A DNA stretch of 64,000 nt from Pirellula sp. GTDB taxonomy: Bacteria > Planctomycetota > Planctomycetia > Pirellulales > PNKZ01. Made by a program: the position numbers and the translations under genes. The notes beneath the pieces were generated by a model. That model searched no databases, was not told the origin of the DNA, and saw only the letters and a list, made by a program, of their open reading frames with translations. Positions 15,259-23,765 of the stretch are shown here, piece by piece (the first letter of the stretch is position 1; every line of letters starts with the position of its first letter). The stretch spans positions 62,001-126,000 of the forward strand of contig PNKZ01000007.1 in the NCBI GenBank assembly GCA_013822735.1, written 5' to 3'.

Positions 15259-16353
15259 ATGATTCGCACAGCCGCACGCCCGCTCGCGTTGATTGCTTTT
15301 CTCATCGCCGCCGCTCCGGCGCTGCCGACGCGGGCCGAACCGCAGAAGGAAGCGACCACCGACGGCATTGAGTTCTCTGAAACGCTGACGCTTCCCGAGT
15401 ATCACTCAGTGCCGTGGATTCGCGAACGAGTAAAACCGGGCGGCGTGAAACCGGAAGTCTGGAGCATCGACGGCGAACTCTGGAAATCGGTTGTGGCGAC
15501 ACAGGCGAATGCAAAACAAGAGCCCGTCGACTTCCATCTTTGGCTCCCGCCGAACATAAAAAGCGTGCGCGGGGTCGTCGCCATCACAGGACACGGCAGC
15601 GGCCAAGGGCTCTACAAACATCGTGAGCTGCGCAAGATTGCCGGCGAGCTGCGGCTGGCGCTATTCATGTTCAACGGCAACCCGATGCAGCGAGGCTTCT
15701 ATCCCACGAGCCTGCTCTACGATCGGCTAAAGGCGTTTAGCGCCGCGTCGGGCCACCCCGAATTCGAACACGCCCCGCTCTTTCTCTACGGCCACTCCAA
15801 CGGCACCGGCTTCTCCGCGATCTTCACGGCGATGGAAAGCCCGCGCGTGTGGGGTTGGATCTCCATGCGGCCCGGTACCACGCAACAGGTTTTTCAGCCC
15901 GGCGCCGCCGAAGTGCCGGGCCTGGTGATGTTCGGCGAAGACGATCCTTTTTTTGCCAAGCCTTCGCAACGAGACAACATGGCCGTGGTCCAGCGGATGC
16001 GCAAAGAACACGACGCGCGCTGGCACTACGCGATGGAGCCCGGCACCGGACACGGCCCGGGCGAGAAGAGTTGGACGCTCGTGTTCTCATTTTTGCGACA
16101 TTCGTTCGCAGCCCGCGTTCCGTCCGACGCCGACCCGCGCCAGGGCCCGATCACGCTTCGTCCGCTCGCAATAGAATCCGGGTACCTCGGGCAAAATTGG
16201 GATGCGGCAAAGGGGGGCCATCAACAACTCCCAATCGCGGCCTATGCGGAATTCGCCGGAGACAAGAGCACCGCTTCTTGGTTGCTCAACAAAGCGTACG
16301 CCGACGATTGGCAAGAGTTCCAACATGTGGGAAGCGTGAGCTCTGCGCGATAA
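15259..16353 (+). CDS. Secreted alpha/beta-hydrolase-like protein
   Basis: A 364-residue exported protein (signal peptide LALIAFLIAAAPALPTRA). The core has an alpha/beta-hydrolase layout: GVVAITGHGSGQGL (oxyanion region), the nucleophile elbow LFLYGHSNGTGFSA with Ser in GHSNG (about residue 178), PGLVMFGEDDPFF with the likely acid, and GTGHGPGEKSW with the catalytic His. The C-terminal about 90 residues form an extra domain. It resembles uncharacterised planctomycete hydrolases; the substrate is unknown. It sits 28 bp after the MaoC gene. Confidence 0.7.
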   Translation: MIRTAARPLALIAFLIAAAPALPTRAEPQKEATTDGIEFSETLTLPEYHSVPWIRERVKPGGVKPEVWSIDGELWKSVVATQANAKQEPVDFHLWLPPNIKSVRGVVAITGHGSGQGLYKHRELRKIAGELRLALFMFNGNPMQRGFYPTSLLYDRLKAFSAASGHPEFEHAPLFLYGHSNGTGFSAIFTAMESPRVWGWISMRPGTTQQVFQPGAAEVPGLVMFGEDDPFFAKPSQRDNMAVVQRMRKEHDARWHYAMEPGTGHGPGEKSWTLVFSFLRHSFAARVPSDADPRQGPITLRPLAIESGYLGQNWDAAKGGHQQLPIAAYAEFAGDKSTASWLLNKAYADDWQEFQHVGSVSSAR

Positions 16354-16381
16354 TGACTCGACAGCCGCGACGCGTCGCGGC

Positions 16382-17440
16382 ATGATGACGGGCATGATTT
16401 TCTCAGCGCGCGCAAGCAACCAGGAATTGGCCTCGCTCTGTCGTCGACTGGCGATCAGTCTCCAAAGCGGCCTGGAAGTACGGAAGATCTTTGCCCGTGA
16501 AGCCGAGGGACGGGTTCCTTCCCGGATGCGCGGCCGCATGCGGACGATCAGCAACGCCGTCGCGGCGGGCGGATCTCTTTCCGAAGCCTTCGACGCCGCC
16601 GGTTCTTACTTCCCCACGCTGATGCGCGAGCTCGTGCGCGTGGGAGAACAGACTGGGCATCTCGACGAAATCTTCCTGCACTTGTCGGAGCATTACGAAT
16701 TCCAGGTTAAGATGCGCCGCGAGTTTCTCCAGAGCATCAGCTGGCCGCTCACGGAATTAGGCATCGCCATAACGCTCGTGGGGCTCGTCATTTGGGTCTC
16801 CGGAATGATCACGGGCAACGACCTGGAAGGGCGCAAGATCGACATTCTCGGCTTCGGTTTGCGAGGAAACTCAGGCCTAATCCAATACGTCATGATCTTA
16901 GGATCTTGCGCCGGCGCGCTGTTGCTCATTTTCGAGGCCGGCCGACGGGGTGCGTTTTGGGCACGACCGATTCAGCGCGCGGTGTTGTTGTTTCCGGTGG
17001 CCGGCAAGGCGTTGGAAACGCTTGCGGTTTCGCGCTTCGCGTGGTCGTTGCACATGACCGGCGAGTCGGGCATGAGCTTACTGAAGGCCCTGCCGCTTTG
17101 CTTACAGGCGACGCGTAACGATCGCTACATTTCGCAGACCGACGCGATTCTGGCCGACATTCGCCGCGGACAAACCTTGACCGATACGCTTTCGGCAACG
17201 CACGCTTTTCCGTTGCGCTTTCTCGACGTTCTCGACGTGGGCGAGCGCAGCGGACGATTGCCGGAAACGATGAAACTACTCAGTGCCCAGTATCAAGAAG
17301 AGGCGCGGGGCGCGATCAAGATTCTGATGCAAGTGGCGTCGTGGCTCGTGACGTTGTTCGTCATGGGGCTGATCTGCTACTTCATCATTCGACTGGCGTT
17401 CTTCTACATCGGCCAGATCCAAGCGGCCGGAAAGATGTAG
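16382..17440 (+). CDS. Type II secretion/type IV pilus F-family inner-membrane protein
   Basis: A 352-residue GspF/PilC-like protein with two T2SSF domains: residues about 8-130 (LCRRLAISLQSGLEVRKIFARE...LVRVGEQTGHLDEIFLHLSEHYE) and about 215-340 (FAWSLHMTGESGMSLLKALPLCLQAT...LDVGERSGRLPETMKLLSAQYQEEA). Membrane segments flank them. In complete systems this platform protein connects the ATPase to the pseudopilus. No GspE, pseudopilin or GspD gene is adjacent, so it looks like an orphan component whose partners lie elsewhere. Confidence 0.88.
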   Translation: MMTGMIFSARASNQELASLCRRLAISLQSGLEVRKIFAREAEGRVPSRMRGRMRTISNAVAAGGSLSEAFDAAGSYFPTLMRELVRVGEQTGHLDEIFLHLSEHYEFQVKMRREFLQSISWPLTELGIAITLVGLVIWVSGMITGNDLEGRKIDILGFGLRGNSGLIQYVMILGSCAGALLLIFEAGRRGAFWARPIQRAVLLFPVAGKALETLAVSRFAWSLHMTGESGMSLLKALPLCLQATRNDRYISQTDAILADIRRGQTLTDTLSATHAFPLRFLDVLDVGERSGRLPETMKLLSAQYQEEARGAIKILMQVASWLVTLFVMGLICYFIIRLAFFYIGQIQAAGKM

Positions 17441-17462
17441 ATCGGCATGTTGCGAATACGCG

Positions 17463-17492
17463 CCTTGGGCGCGGCTCTTGCCGCGCCCAAGG
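17463..17492. terminator. Hairpin between convergent genes
   Basis: ccttgggcgcggc (17463-17475) and gccgcgcccaagg (17480-17492) form a perfect 13-bp stem with loop TCTT between the GspF stop and the M16 peptidase stop. There is no T-tract, so termination efficiency is uncertain; the position suggests a bidirectional terminator. Confidence 0.55.
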
Positions 17493-17501
17493 ACGAGCTA
17501 A

Positions 17502-20351
17502 CTACTTGGCGGCCATCGTCGTATCGCCGGCTTTCGTCGGGGCGATATTGAGCACGGTTGCGTTCTCAGCGGAAAGATACTTTCGGGCCAAGGCTTCGAT
17601 CTCGGATTTCTTGATCGCCGCATATTCGGTCGCCTTGGATCGGATATCGGCCAGCGCGGTCGGTCGTTCTTGGCTATCGCAGATCGAGCCGAGCCAGTAG
17701 CTGTTGTCGCGGCGTTGCGCTTCCAGGTCTTCCAGCGCCGGACGAATCGCGCGTTCAAACTCATCGTCGGTAATGGAGCCCAAAGCCAACTCCTCGGCCA
17801 CACTCTTCGACAATGGCCCCATCTCCGGGAGCTTGCTCGGATCGACGACAAGCTGAGCACCGAGGTAACCGTAGTCGGGATAGACGTCGGCGGCGTAGTA
17901 CATGACGCTCGGCGTGTACGTGGCCCCCAACTCTTCACGCACCTTCACGCGCATCCGATCGGCCAACACCAGCCGGAGCACGGCAAGGCGACGGAAGAGC
18001 GACGTGTCGGCCGCGCCCGGCACCGGCCAGCAGACCGTCGAAACGGCTCGTGGCGTATCGGCCGTGTAGTGCAGTTCCTTGGCTTTCGTCGCCGTGGGAA
18101 ATTGCATCCGACGAGCCTCGGCAAAAGCCGGCTTCGCGGCGTCGCGGCTCGGCAAAGCACCCAGCGTCTTCGCCAGCGATGTAAGGGCTACCTCCGGATC
18201 GACATCGCCGACGATCGTCACTTCCATGTAGCCTTGTGCCAACGGTCGCGCAAGCCACGCGGCAACGTCGGCCAGCTTTAGCCGATGCAGATCGCTCTTC
18301 GTCGGCAGGGTATAGCGAAAGTCGTCCGAGCGCAGGAAGGCGTTGCCGTCAAAACGCATGGCTCCTTCCAACGTATGCTCCCGGTTGTTGTAGGCCCCTT
18401 CGATTTGGTCGAAGAATTGCCGCTCCGTTTCAGCCTCATAGCCTGGCGCCGTTAGGAAGGCGGCACACAATTGCAGTTGCAGGTCCAAGCTTTCCTTGAG
18501 GCATGCGCCCCCAAGTTGAAAGGCATCGTCCCCGACCTCGAACGCCACGGTCGCGTTTTTGCCGGCGATCTGACGGTTCAACTCGTCGAGAGACAATCCT
18601 TTCAAGCCGCCTGAGATAAACGCGGCTCCGGCGAAGTATTGCAGGCCCGGCTTATCGACGGGGAGTTCGAGCATGCCGCCGCCGAAGCGAACAAGCGTCC
18701 GCACTTTGTTCTTTTCAAACTCGGTTTGCTTGATGTTCACCCGCACGTGATTGGCGAATTCGGCCTGCACAATTCCTAGGTCGGCCTGCACTATGCGGCT
18801 CACAATTTCCCCCTTCGGGCCGAAATCCGTGAACGCAAACTGCGCGGCGGCTTGCTGGCTGGGCGCTTCCACCGGCTTCCAACTGCTGACGTTGTAGGCC
18901 GCAAGAATCTGCTGCGGGGCGTCGCCAGGCACCTCGACATTGCCGCTGACCGACACTTCTAAGTCTTTCGAACTCCAACGAGCTTTGAGTTGTCGCTCGC
19001 AGTCGCCCTTCGTGATGGTCGGGACAAACTGCGACACGAGCCCTTCGAACGACGAGGGGTGCGAAAACACGTTGTTCTCGACGAGCGACGTCACGATCTC
19101 GTCGGCCAAATCATCGGGCTGTTGCGTGTCGGCTTGCGAAATAACGGCTTGAAACAGGCTCGTCAGGTCCGATTTGGCCGCTTCCAACTCCACGTCGGTA
19201 AAGCCATGTTGCAGGGCACGGCGCATCTCTTGTTCGAGCACGCCGACCGTGGCCGGCCAGTTTTGCGGCGCGCATTGCGCCGAAAGATGGCTTCGTTCAA
19301 TCGTGTTATACAGCGTTTCCTCGCCGATGTTCGCACGCTGTAAAGGCGAGCCAGGTATCGACGTCAGCTTTTCCAGCCGTTTGTTTAGCATGCGGGTGAC
19401 CAGCAGATCCAAGATGTCGCGGCGCTGTTGGGCCATGTTTTCGACTTCGTCCGAAGCGGGTTGCACCCGGCTTATGCTGATGGTCGCCGTTGCGGCGTCG
19501 GGCACGGGGTTGAAACGCGCCGTGAGGCCGGCACGTTGGGTCGGTTTGCCAAATTTCGGATCAGACGCCTCGCCGCGTCGCGCTTGGGCGTCGCCAAACT
19601 GGCTCCGAATGCCGCGCTCGACCATCGCCACATCAAAATCTCCGGCGGCAATGATCACCGTCCGGCCGGGCGTGTACCACGTTTCGTAGAAGTCGACGAA
19701 ACGCGCCCGCGTCATGTGGCGGATCGTTTCGGTCTTGCCGATCGGTAGCCGGTCGGCAAGCTTCGTGCCGGCGAGCGCCGCTTGCAAGGTGCCGACCGTC
19801 GCCCGATACGACGCCGTGTTGCGAGCCATCTGCTCGCTGAGGACTACGCCTCGTTCTTTGTCGATCTCTTTCTCGTCGAGCAACATGCCGTCGAGAAAAT
19901 CGCGAAACAACTTCAGGCCGTCGTTCGTAAGTTGTTCGTTGGCCCGCGGCAGTTCGAGTTGATAAACGGTGCGGTCCATTTCCGTGACGGCGTTTGTATG
20001 CGCTCCGAAAGCCATTCCCAAGCGTTGGAAGTATTCAAACGTCTCGCCTGCCGGAAATCGCTTCGTGCCGTTGAACGCCATGTGCTCGAGGAAATGGGCC
20101 ATGCCTTGCTGATCGTCGCTTTCCATGCCGGAGCCGGCGAGCACGAGCATTCGCAAACTGCCGCGCGTCGGCGCCGACTTGGTCGGCAGAATGGCGTAAC
20201 GCAGACCGTTGTCGAGAGTGCCCCAAACCACGCGCGAATCGGGCCGCAAATCACTTTGTTGATGAGGCCAAGGCTTGGCCGTGGGAGTTTCAGCCCGAGC
20301 CGACGTGACGAAGGCCACTGTAATGCAAGCAATCGACATCAAGTACTTCAT
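17502..20351 (-). CDS. M16-family (pitrilysin/insulinase-like) secreted zinc peptidase
   Basis: A 949-residue protein with a signal peptide (MKYLMSIACITVAFVTSARA). The inverted zinc motif HFLEHMAFNGT lies near residue 65-70, with the rest of the N-terminal M16 domain after it (AHTNAVTEMDRTVYQLELP). A second inactive-type M16 repeat and the C-terminal M16_C domains (DFYETWYTPGRTVIIAAGDFD; YMEVTIVGDVDPEVA) follow. This two-chain-in-one layout is that of zinc peptidases of the PqqL type. ATG 20351 gives a proper signal peptide; the frame is open 48 nt further. It converges on the GspF gene. Confidence 0.9.
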   Translation of the reverse strand: MKYLMSIACITVAFVTSARAETPTAKPWPHQQSDLRPDSRVVWGTLDNGLRYAILPTKSAPTRGSLRMLVLAGSGMESDDQQGMAHFLEHMAFNGTKRFPAGETFEYFQRLGMAFGAHTNAVTEMDRTVYQLELPRANEQLTNDGLKLFRDFLDGMLLDEKEIDKERGVVLSEQMARNTASYRATVGTLQAALAGTKLADRLPIGKTETIRHMTRARFVDFYETWYTPGRTVIIAAGDFDVAMVERGIRSQFGDAQARRGEASDPKFGKPTQRAGLTARFNPVPDAATATISISRVQPASDEVENMAQQRRDILDLLVTRMLNKRLEKLTSIPGSPLQRANIGEETLYNTIERSHLSAQCAPQNWPATVGVLEQEMRRALQHGFTDVELEAAKSDLTSLFQAVISQADTQQPDDLADEIVTSLVENNVFSHPSSFEGLVSQFVPTITKGDCERQLKARWSSKDLEVSVSGNVEVPGDAPQQILAAYNVSSWKPVEAPSQQAAAQFAFTDFGPKGEIVSRIVQADLGIVQAEFANHVRVNIKQTEFEKNKVRTLVRFGGGMLELPVDKPGLQYFAGAAFISGGLKGLSLDELNRQIAGKNATVAFEVGDDAFQLGGACLKESLDLQLQLCAAFLTAPGYEAETERQFFDQIEGAYNNREHTLEGAMRFDGNAFLRSDDFRYTLPTKSDLHRLKLADVAAWLARPLAQGYMEVTIVGDVDPEVALTSLAKTLGALPSRDAAKPAFAEARRMQFPTATKAKELHYTADTPRAVSTVCWPVPGAADTSLFRRLAVLRLVLADRMRVKVREELGATYTPSVMYYAADVYPDYGYLGAQLVVDPSKLPEMGPLSKSVAEELALGSITDDEFERAIRPALEDLEAQRRDNSYWLGSICDSQERPTALADIRSKATEYAAIKKSEIEALARKYLSAENATVLNIAPTKAGDTTMAAK

Positions 20352-20464
20352 GGCAACAACTCGATTGGGGAGGAGAGTTCGTTGACGGCCGCCGCGCAAG
20401 AGCAGGCGCGCAATGGCTCACGGTAGAGAGCTAAGCGCAGCCGCCGAAGAAGTGTTACCGCGAA

Positions 20465-20776
20465 CTAGCCGTAGAAAATCGCCAACCAAACGGTCGGCTC
20501 GTCCGGCGTCGTCCAAGCGACCCGATGCCGGCAATGTGCGGGAATGTTGACGTAATCGCCGACCTTCAGTTCCCGGACGGCATCATCCAACTGCAAACGA
20601 GCGGCTCCCTGCAACAGGAACACCAACTCATGTTGTTCCTGGTCGTACCAGAACCCTTCGGGCGACGCGTGCCCTTGCGAAACGATACGCTCGACGCGCA
20701 GGCTCCCCTGCTTCAGGATCGTTTCCACGAGTTCCAGCGGCATCGTCGCCGGGATGTTCGCGAAGAGATTTTCCAT
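20465..20776 (-). CDS. Cupin-domain protein
   Basis: A 103-residue single-domain cupin starting MENLFANIPATMPLELVET. Motif 1 is EGFWYDQEQHELVFLLQGAARLQLD and motif 2 is VGDYVNIPAHCRHRVAWT, so metal-binding His/Glu/His residues are present. The N-terminus resembles small phosphoribosylaminoimidazole-carboxylase-unrelated 'cupin fold, WbuC-like' proteins of unknown substrate. The frame is open far upstream; ATG 20776 matches the domain start. Divergent from the DinB gene. Confidence 0.8.
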   Translation of the reverse strand: MENLFANIPATMPLELVETILKQGSLRVERIVSQGHASPEGFWYDQEQHELVFLLQGAARLQLDDAVRELKVGDYVNIPAHCRHRVAWTTPDEPTVWLAIFYG

Positions 20777-20902
20777 ATACCGTCCGTCGACCGCAGGTGA
20801 GCGTTTGCAGAATGTCGCTGGTTCTAGACGCGCTGAAGCGCAGCTGCAATCATGAAAGGCATGACGTCGCTCGTCGAGCCCCACCACGAGGAACCTGTCG
20901 CC

Positions 20903-21370
20903 ATGTCGCACTCCGAACTTGTCGAACGTTATGCCGTCGGCGCGCAGCGCGTTCGTGAAGCGGTTGCCGGCATGTCGCCCGAGCAAATCGCGTCCCGGCC
21001 GATTCCAGGCAAGTGGAGCACACTCGAAGTCGTCGCCCATTTGGCCGACTTTGAAATCATCGGGGTCGACCGCCTTACGGCGGTGATCGCCGAAGATTCG
21101 CCGACGCTTCCCGGTCGCTGCGAACAGCGCTACGCCGCGCGACTGCACTACCTGGAGCGCGATATCGAAGAGCAGTTGCAAATCATCGAACTATGCCGGA
21201 GCCATACGACACGCATCCTACGCCGCCTCACGGCCGAAGATTGGACGCGCCCGGGCGTTCACACTGAAGCGGGCCCGCTGACGCTCATGCAGCTGCTGGA
21301 GCGCGTCGTTCGCCACGTGGAGCATCATGTCCCCTTTATCCACGAGAAGCGCAAGGCCCTCGGAATCTAG
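20903..21370 (+). CDS. DinB-like four-helix protein
   Basis: A 155-residue DinB/YfiT-type four-helix bundle: SHSELVERYAVGAQRVREAVAGMSPEQIASRPIPGKWSTLEVVAHLADFEIIG, then RILRRLTAEDWTRPGVHTEAGPLTLMQLLERVVRHVEHHVPFI. The conserved His residues (HLAD and HVEHH) form the usual metal site. Many such proteins are thiol-dependent transferases or stress proteins; the reaction here is unknown. ATG 20903 follows GAGGA by 9 nt. An in-frame ATG at 20852 is possible. Confidence 0.8.
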   Translation: MSHSELVERYAVGAQRVREAVAGMSPEQIASRPIPGKWSTLEVVAHLADFEIIGVDRLTAVIAEDSPTLPGRCEQRYAARLHYLERDIEEQLQIIELCRSHTTRILRRLTAEDWTRPGVHTEAGPLTLMQLLERVVRHVEHHVPFIHEKRKALGI

Positions 21371-21669
21371 GACTGCCGCAGCGCGAACAGGCGGAACGGC
21401 CGCCAAAACGCGTAATTTTGCTTCGAGCTCAACGCGTACGACAATTCGACGTTCTAGGGCGGTGACTCAAGGGGCTAAGCGGACTACTCGTTTGACACAG
21501 CGCCGACGGCAAGTTAATCGCGTAAGACTTCGATTTGTGCCTGGCTGTTTTTTGCGCAATGACGCGGGAATCGTATCGGGGCGAATTGCTAACTGGTACG
21601 ATTCCGCACGCCGCGATAGTCGCAACTTCGGTAGAAGCAATCACGTCACCCATCGATAAGGTAGCCATC
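21371..21669. other. Intergenic region without recognised features
   Basis: About 300 bp between the DinB and OsmC genes. The open frames crossing it lack protein-like composition. I see no tRNA, convincing promoter or terminator. Confidence 0.5.
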
Positions 21670-22095
21670 ATGAAAACACACGGATCAGCAGTTTGGAACG
21701 GCGGCATCAAGGATGGCAAAGGCGCCATCTCCACGAAAAGCGGAGCGCTCAGTGCCTATCCGTACGGATTCAGCAGCCGCTTTGAAGGAAAAGCCGGAAC
21801 GAATCCGGAAGAGCTCATCGGCGCCGCACATGCGGGCTGCTTTACGATGGCTTTGTCGCTCATTCTCGGCGAAGCAAAGTTTACGGCCGAGCAGATGGAT
21901 ACAACCGCCGAAGTGACGCTCGATAAAGTGGACGACGGCTTCGCGATTACGGCGGTTCATCTTACGCTCAAGGCGAAGATCCCGGGCTGCGACCAAGCCC
22001 AGTTTGAAGAATTGGCGGGCAAGGCCAAGGCGGGCTGCCCGGTGTCGAAGCTTTTGAACACGAAAATCACGCTCGACGCGTCGCTCGTCGGCTAA
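21670..22095 (+). CDS. OsmC-family peroxiredoxin
   Basis: A 141-residue OsmC/Ohr-fold protein that reduces organic hydroperoxides by a Cys pair. It has SSRFEGKAGTNPEELIGAAHAGCFTMALSLIL with the peroxidatic Cys (about residue 57), and the resolving Cys in KAKAGCPVSKLL (about residue 125). Length and motifs match the OsmC subfamily. ATG 21670 follows AAGG by 7 nt; the longer open frame upstream is not needed. Cytoplasmic. Confidence 0.93.
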   Translation: MKTHGSAVWNGGIKDGKGAISTKSGALSAYPYGFSSRFEGKAGTNPEELIGAAHAGCFTMALSLILGEAKFTAEQMDTTAEVTLDKVDDGFAITAVHLTLKAKIPGCDQAQFEELAGKAKAGCPVSKLLNTKITLDASLVG

Positions 22096-22197
22096 CTCAG
22101 GCCTTCGATTAGCTCAGCGCAAGCAATACGCCGCCGCCCGGTCGAGTTCCCAAGTCTCTCGACCAAAGCGACGACGTTTGCGTGCGCGAATGACAAA

Positions 22198-23580
22198 CTA
22201 GCGAAACAGCTTGAGCTTCGTCGTCTCACGTTGGTTGTCGTTCGTGGGGAATAAGTCCCAGAGGTTGTCTTCCGAGTTCACGCCCACTTGCACATTGCCG
22301 CTGAAGTACATCGATCGAGCGACGAAGGCCGAGCCGTTGCCGCGGTCGTACTTGATGACGATCGGGTACTTCGACGTGATCGTGCGCGAGCCGTGTGCCG
22401 GTACGACGAAATTCTCCCCGGCAACCAAAGCATTGAATTCTTGGTTGCTTTGCGAGTTGTCGAGAGTGACGTCGAACCGCTGTTCAAAGAGCTGCATTCC
22501 TTGATCGCTCGCAGTGAAGTAGAACGTTCCCGGACCGAGCGTGTAGGCAGCCGGACCGTAGTTCTGACCACGATCGTATTCCACAACCCACTCGGTGCCC
22601 GCGGGGAGCCGTTGAGCCATACCGGCTTCCATGACATAGTGCGTACCATTGACGTTGTAATTCATCGTGGTCTTGGTCCGCGCTGGATTCACGAGCATGA
22701 TTCCTTCACGCACTTCTTCCCCTTCGGCTTCATTAATCGGCGTGCCGGTGACAATCGGCAAGCCGAGCGCTTCCGCAGCGTTCCCCATCTCGATGGTGAG
22801 CGGTCCGCGACCTTGATTGCCGATTAAAAGCGCATTGTCTCCAATGACCACTGCGGTGCCGACCGGCGTACCCGGGTCGTGGATCAACGTGATCTTTCCG
22901 GCAGGCAGCTTCGCGACGGCCCCCTTTTGCGGCGTCGCCTTCTCGACAAAATCACGCACGCGCACCCAGTTTCGGAGCGTATCCACCAGCGGCGTCACTT
23001 CATTGATCGCCGGGGTAGTGGCGGAAATCTTTCCGATGGCCTTGTCCAAGTCGGCGACGTCTTGCGTTAGCGACGCTTGGCTTTTCTCGACGTTTTGGTC
23101 GAGCCGTGAAAGCATCCGTCGTACGTCGACTTGCCGCGCTACGATCTCCGCGCCGGCCGAATCTTTCGGATTCCCCTGGGCGTAGGCTTCATATACGGCC
23201 GTCGGATCGCCCGCGCGTAACGCGGTGACGAGAGCCTGTTGATGGTCGCTGGTCCAGCCCGAGGTTTTCGCCAACACGGCCAATTCGTCCGGCAGCAAAC
23301 CGTTGAGTTTTTCCTTCACCAAAGTCAAACTCTCGGCGATGTGCTTGTCGACGGCGGTCAGCGCCGCGTCGCGTTCCGACGCCGTTAAGGGCATCGGCGA
23401 CGTAATCTTGTTCACCATTGCAACAGGCTGAGCGGGGTCGACGGTATTTCTGCGCAGTGCCTGATTGCCGTCCGACGGCTGATTGCCGACGATGGGGGGA
23501 GCGGCGATCTGCCCCCACGCGTCGCCGCTTCCCATGGCAAGAATTGCCGCCATGGCAACAAGTAGTTGTTTTCGAATCAT
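22198..23580 (-). CDS. Exported protein of unknown function
   Basis: A 460-residue protein with a signal peptide (LLVAMAAILAMGSGDAWG). Residues about 55-200 are predominantly helical (KHIAESLTLVKEKLNGLLPDE; LSRLDQNVEKSQASLTQDVADLDKAIGKI). The C-terminal half is beta-rich with Gly/Asn/Thr turns (TAVVIGDNALLIGNQGRGPLTIEMG; NVNGTHYVMEAGMAQRLPAGTEWVVEYDRG). No known domain recognised. Probably periplasmic or surface exposed. It is divergent from the SGNH/GH5 gene, with 185 bp between starts. Confidence 0.75.
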   Translation of the reverse strand: MIRKQLLVAMAAILAMGSGDAWGQIAAPPIVGNQPSDGNQALRRNTVDPAQPVAMVNKITSPMPLTASERDAALTAVDKHIAESLTLVKEKLNGLLPDELAVLAKTSGWTSDHQQALVTALRAGDPTAVYEAYAQGNPKDSAGAEIVARQVDVRRMLSRLDQNVEKSQASLTQDVADLDKAIGKISATTPAINEVTPLVDTLRNWVRVRDFVEKATPQKGAVAKLPAGKITLIHDPGTPVGTAVVIGDNALLIGNQGRGPLTIEMGNAAEALGLPIVTGTPINEAEGEEVREGIMLVNPARTKTTMNYNVNGTHYVMEAGMAQRLPAGTEWVVEYDRGQNYGPAAYTLGPGTFYFTASDQGMQLFEQRFDVTLDNSQSNQEFNALVAGENFVVPAHGSRTITSKYPIVIKYDRGNGSAFVARSMYFSGNVQVGVNSEDNLWDLFPTNDNQRETTKLKLFR

Positions 23581-23765
23581 GTTCGTGTCTCCCGGATGAA
23601 CTAAAGGCCAGATTGATCGTTCGGCGTTCGCCTAGTGAGCGAGCGGACATGCTGGGGTCCGCCAAACATCACTTCGCGCCTTCAACACCCGGGAGGGAGG
23701 CAAACGACGTTCCGTGCCGGCATGGTCGAACTTCCCGCAATGCAAACTTAAGGACCCGTTCCACA

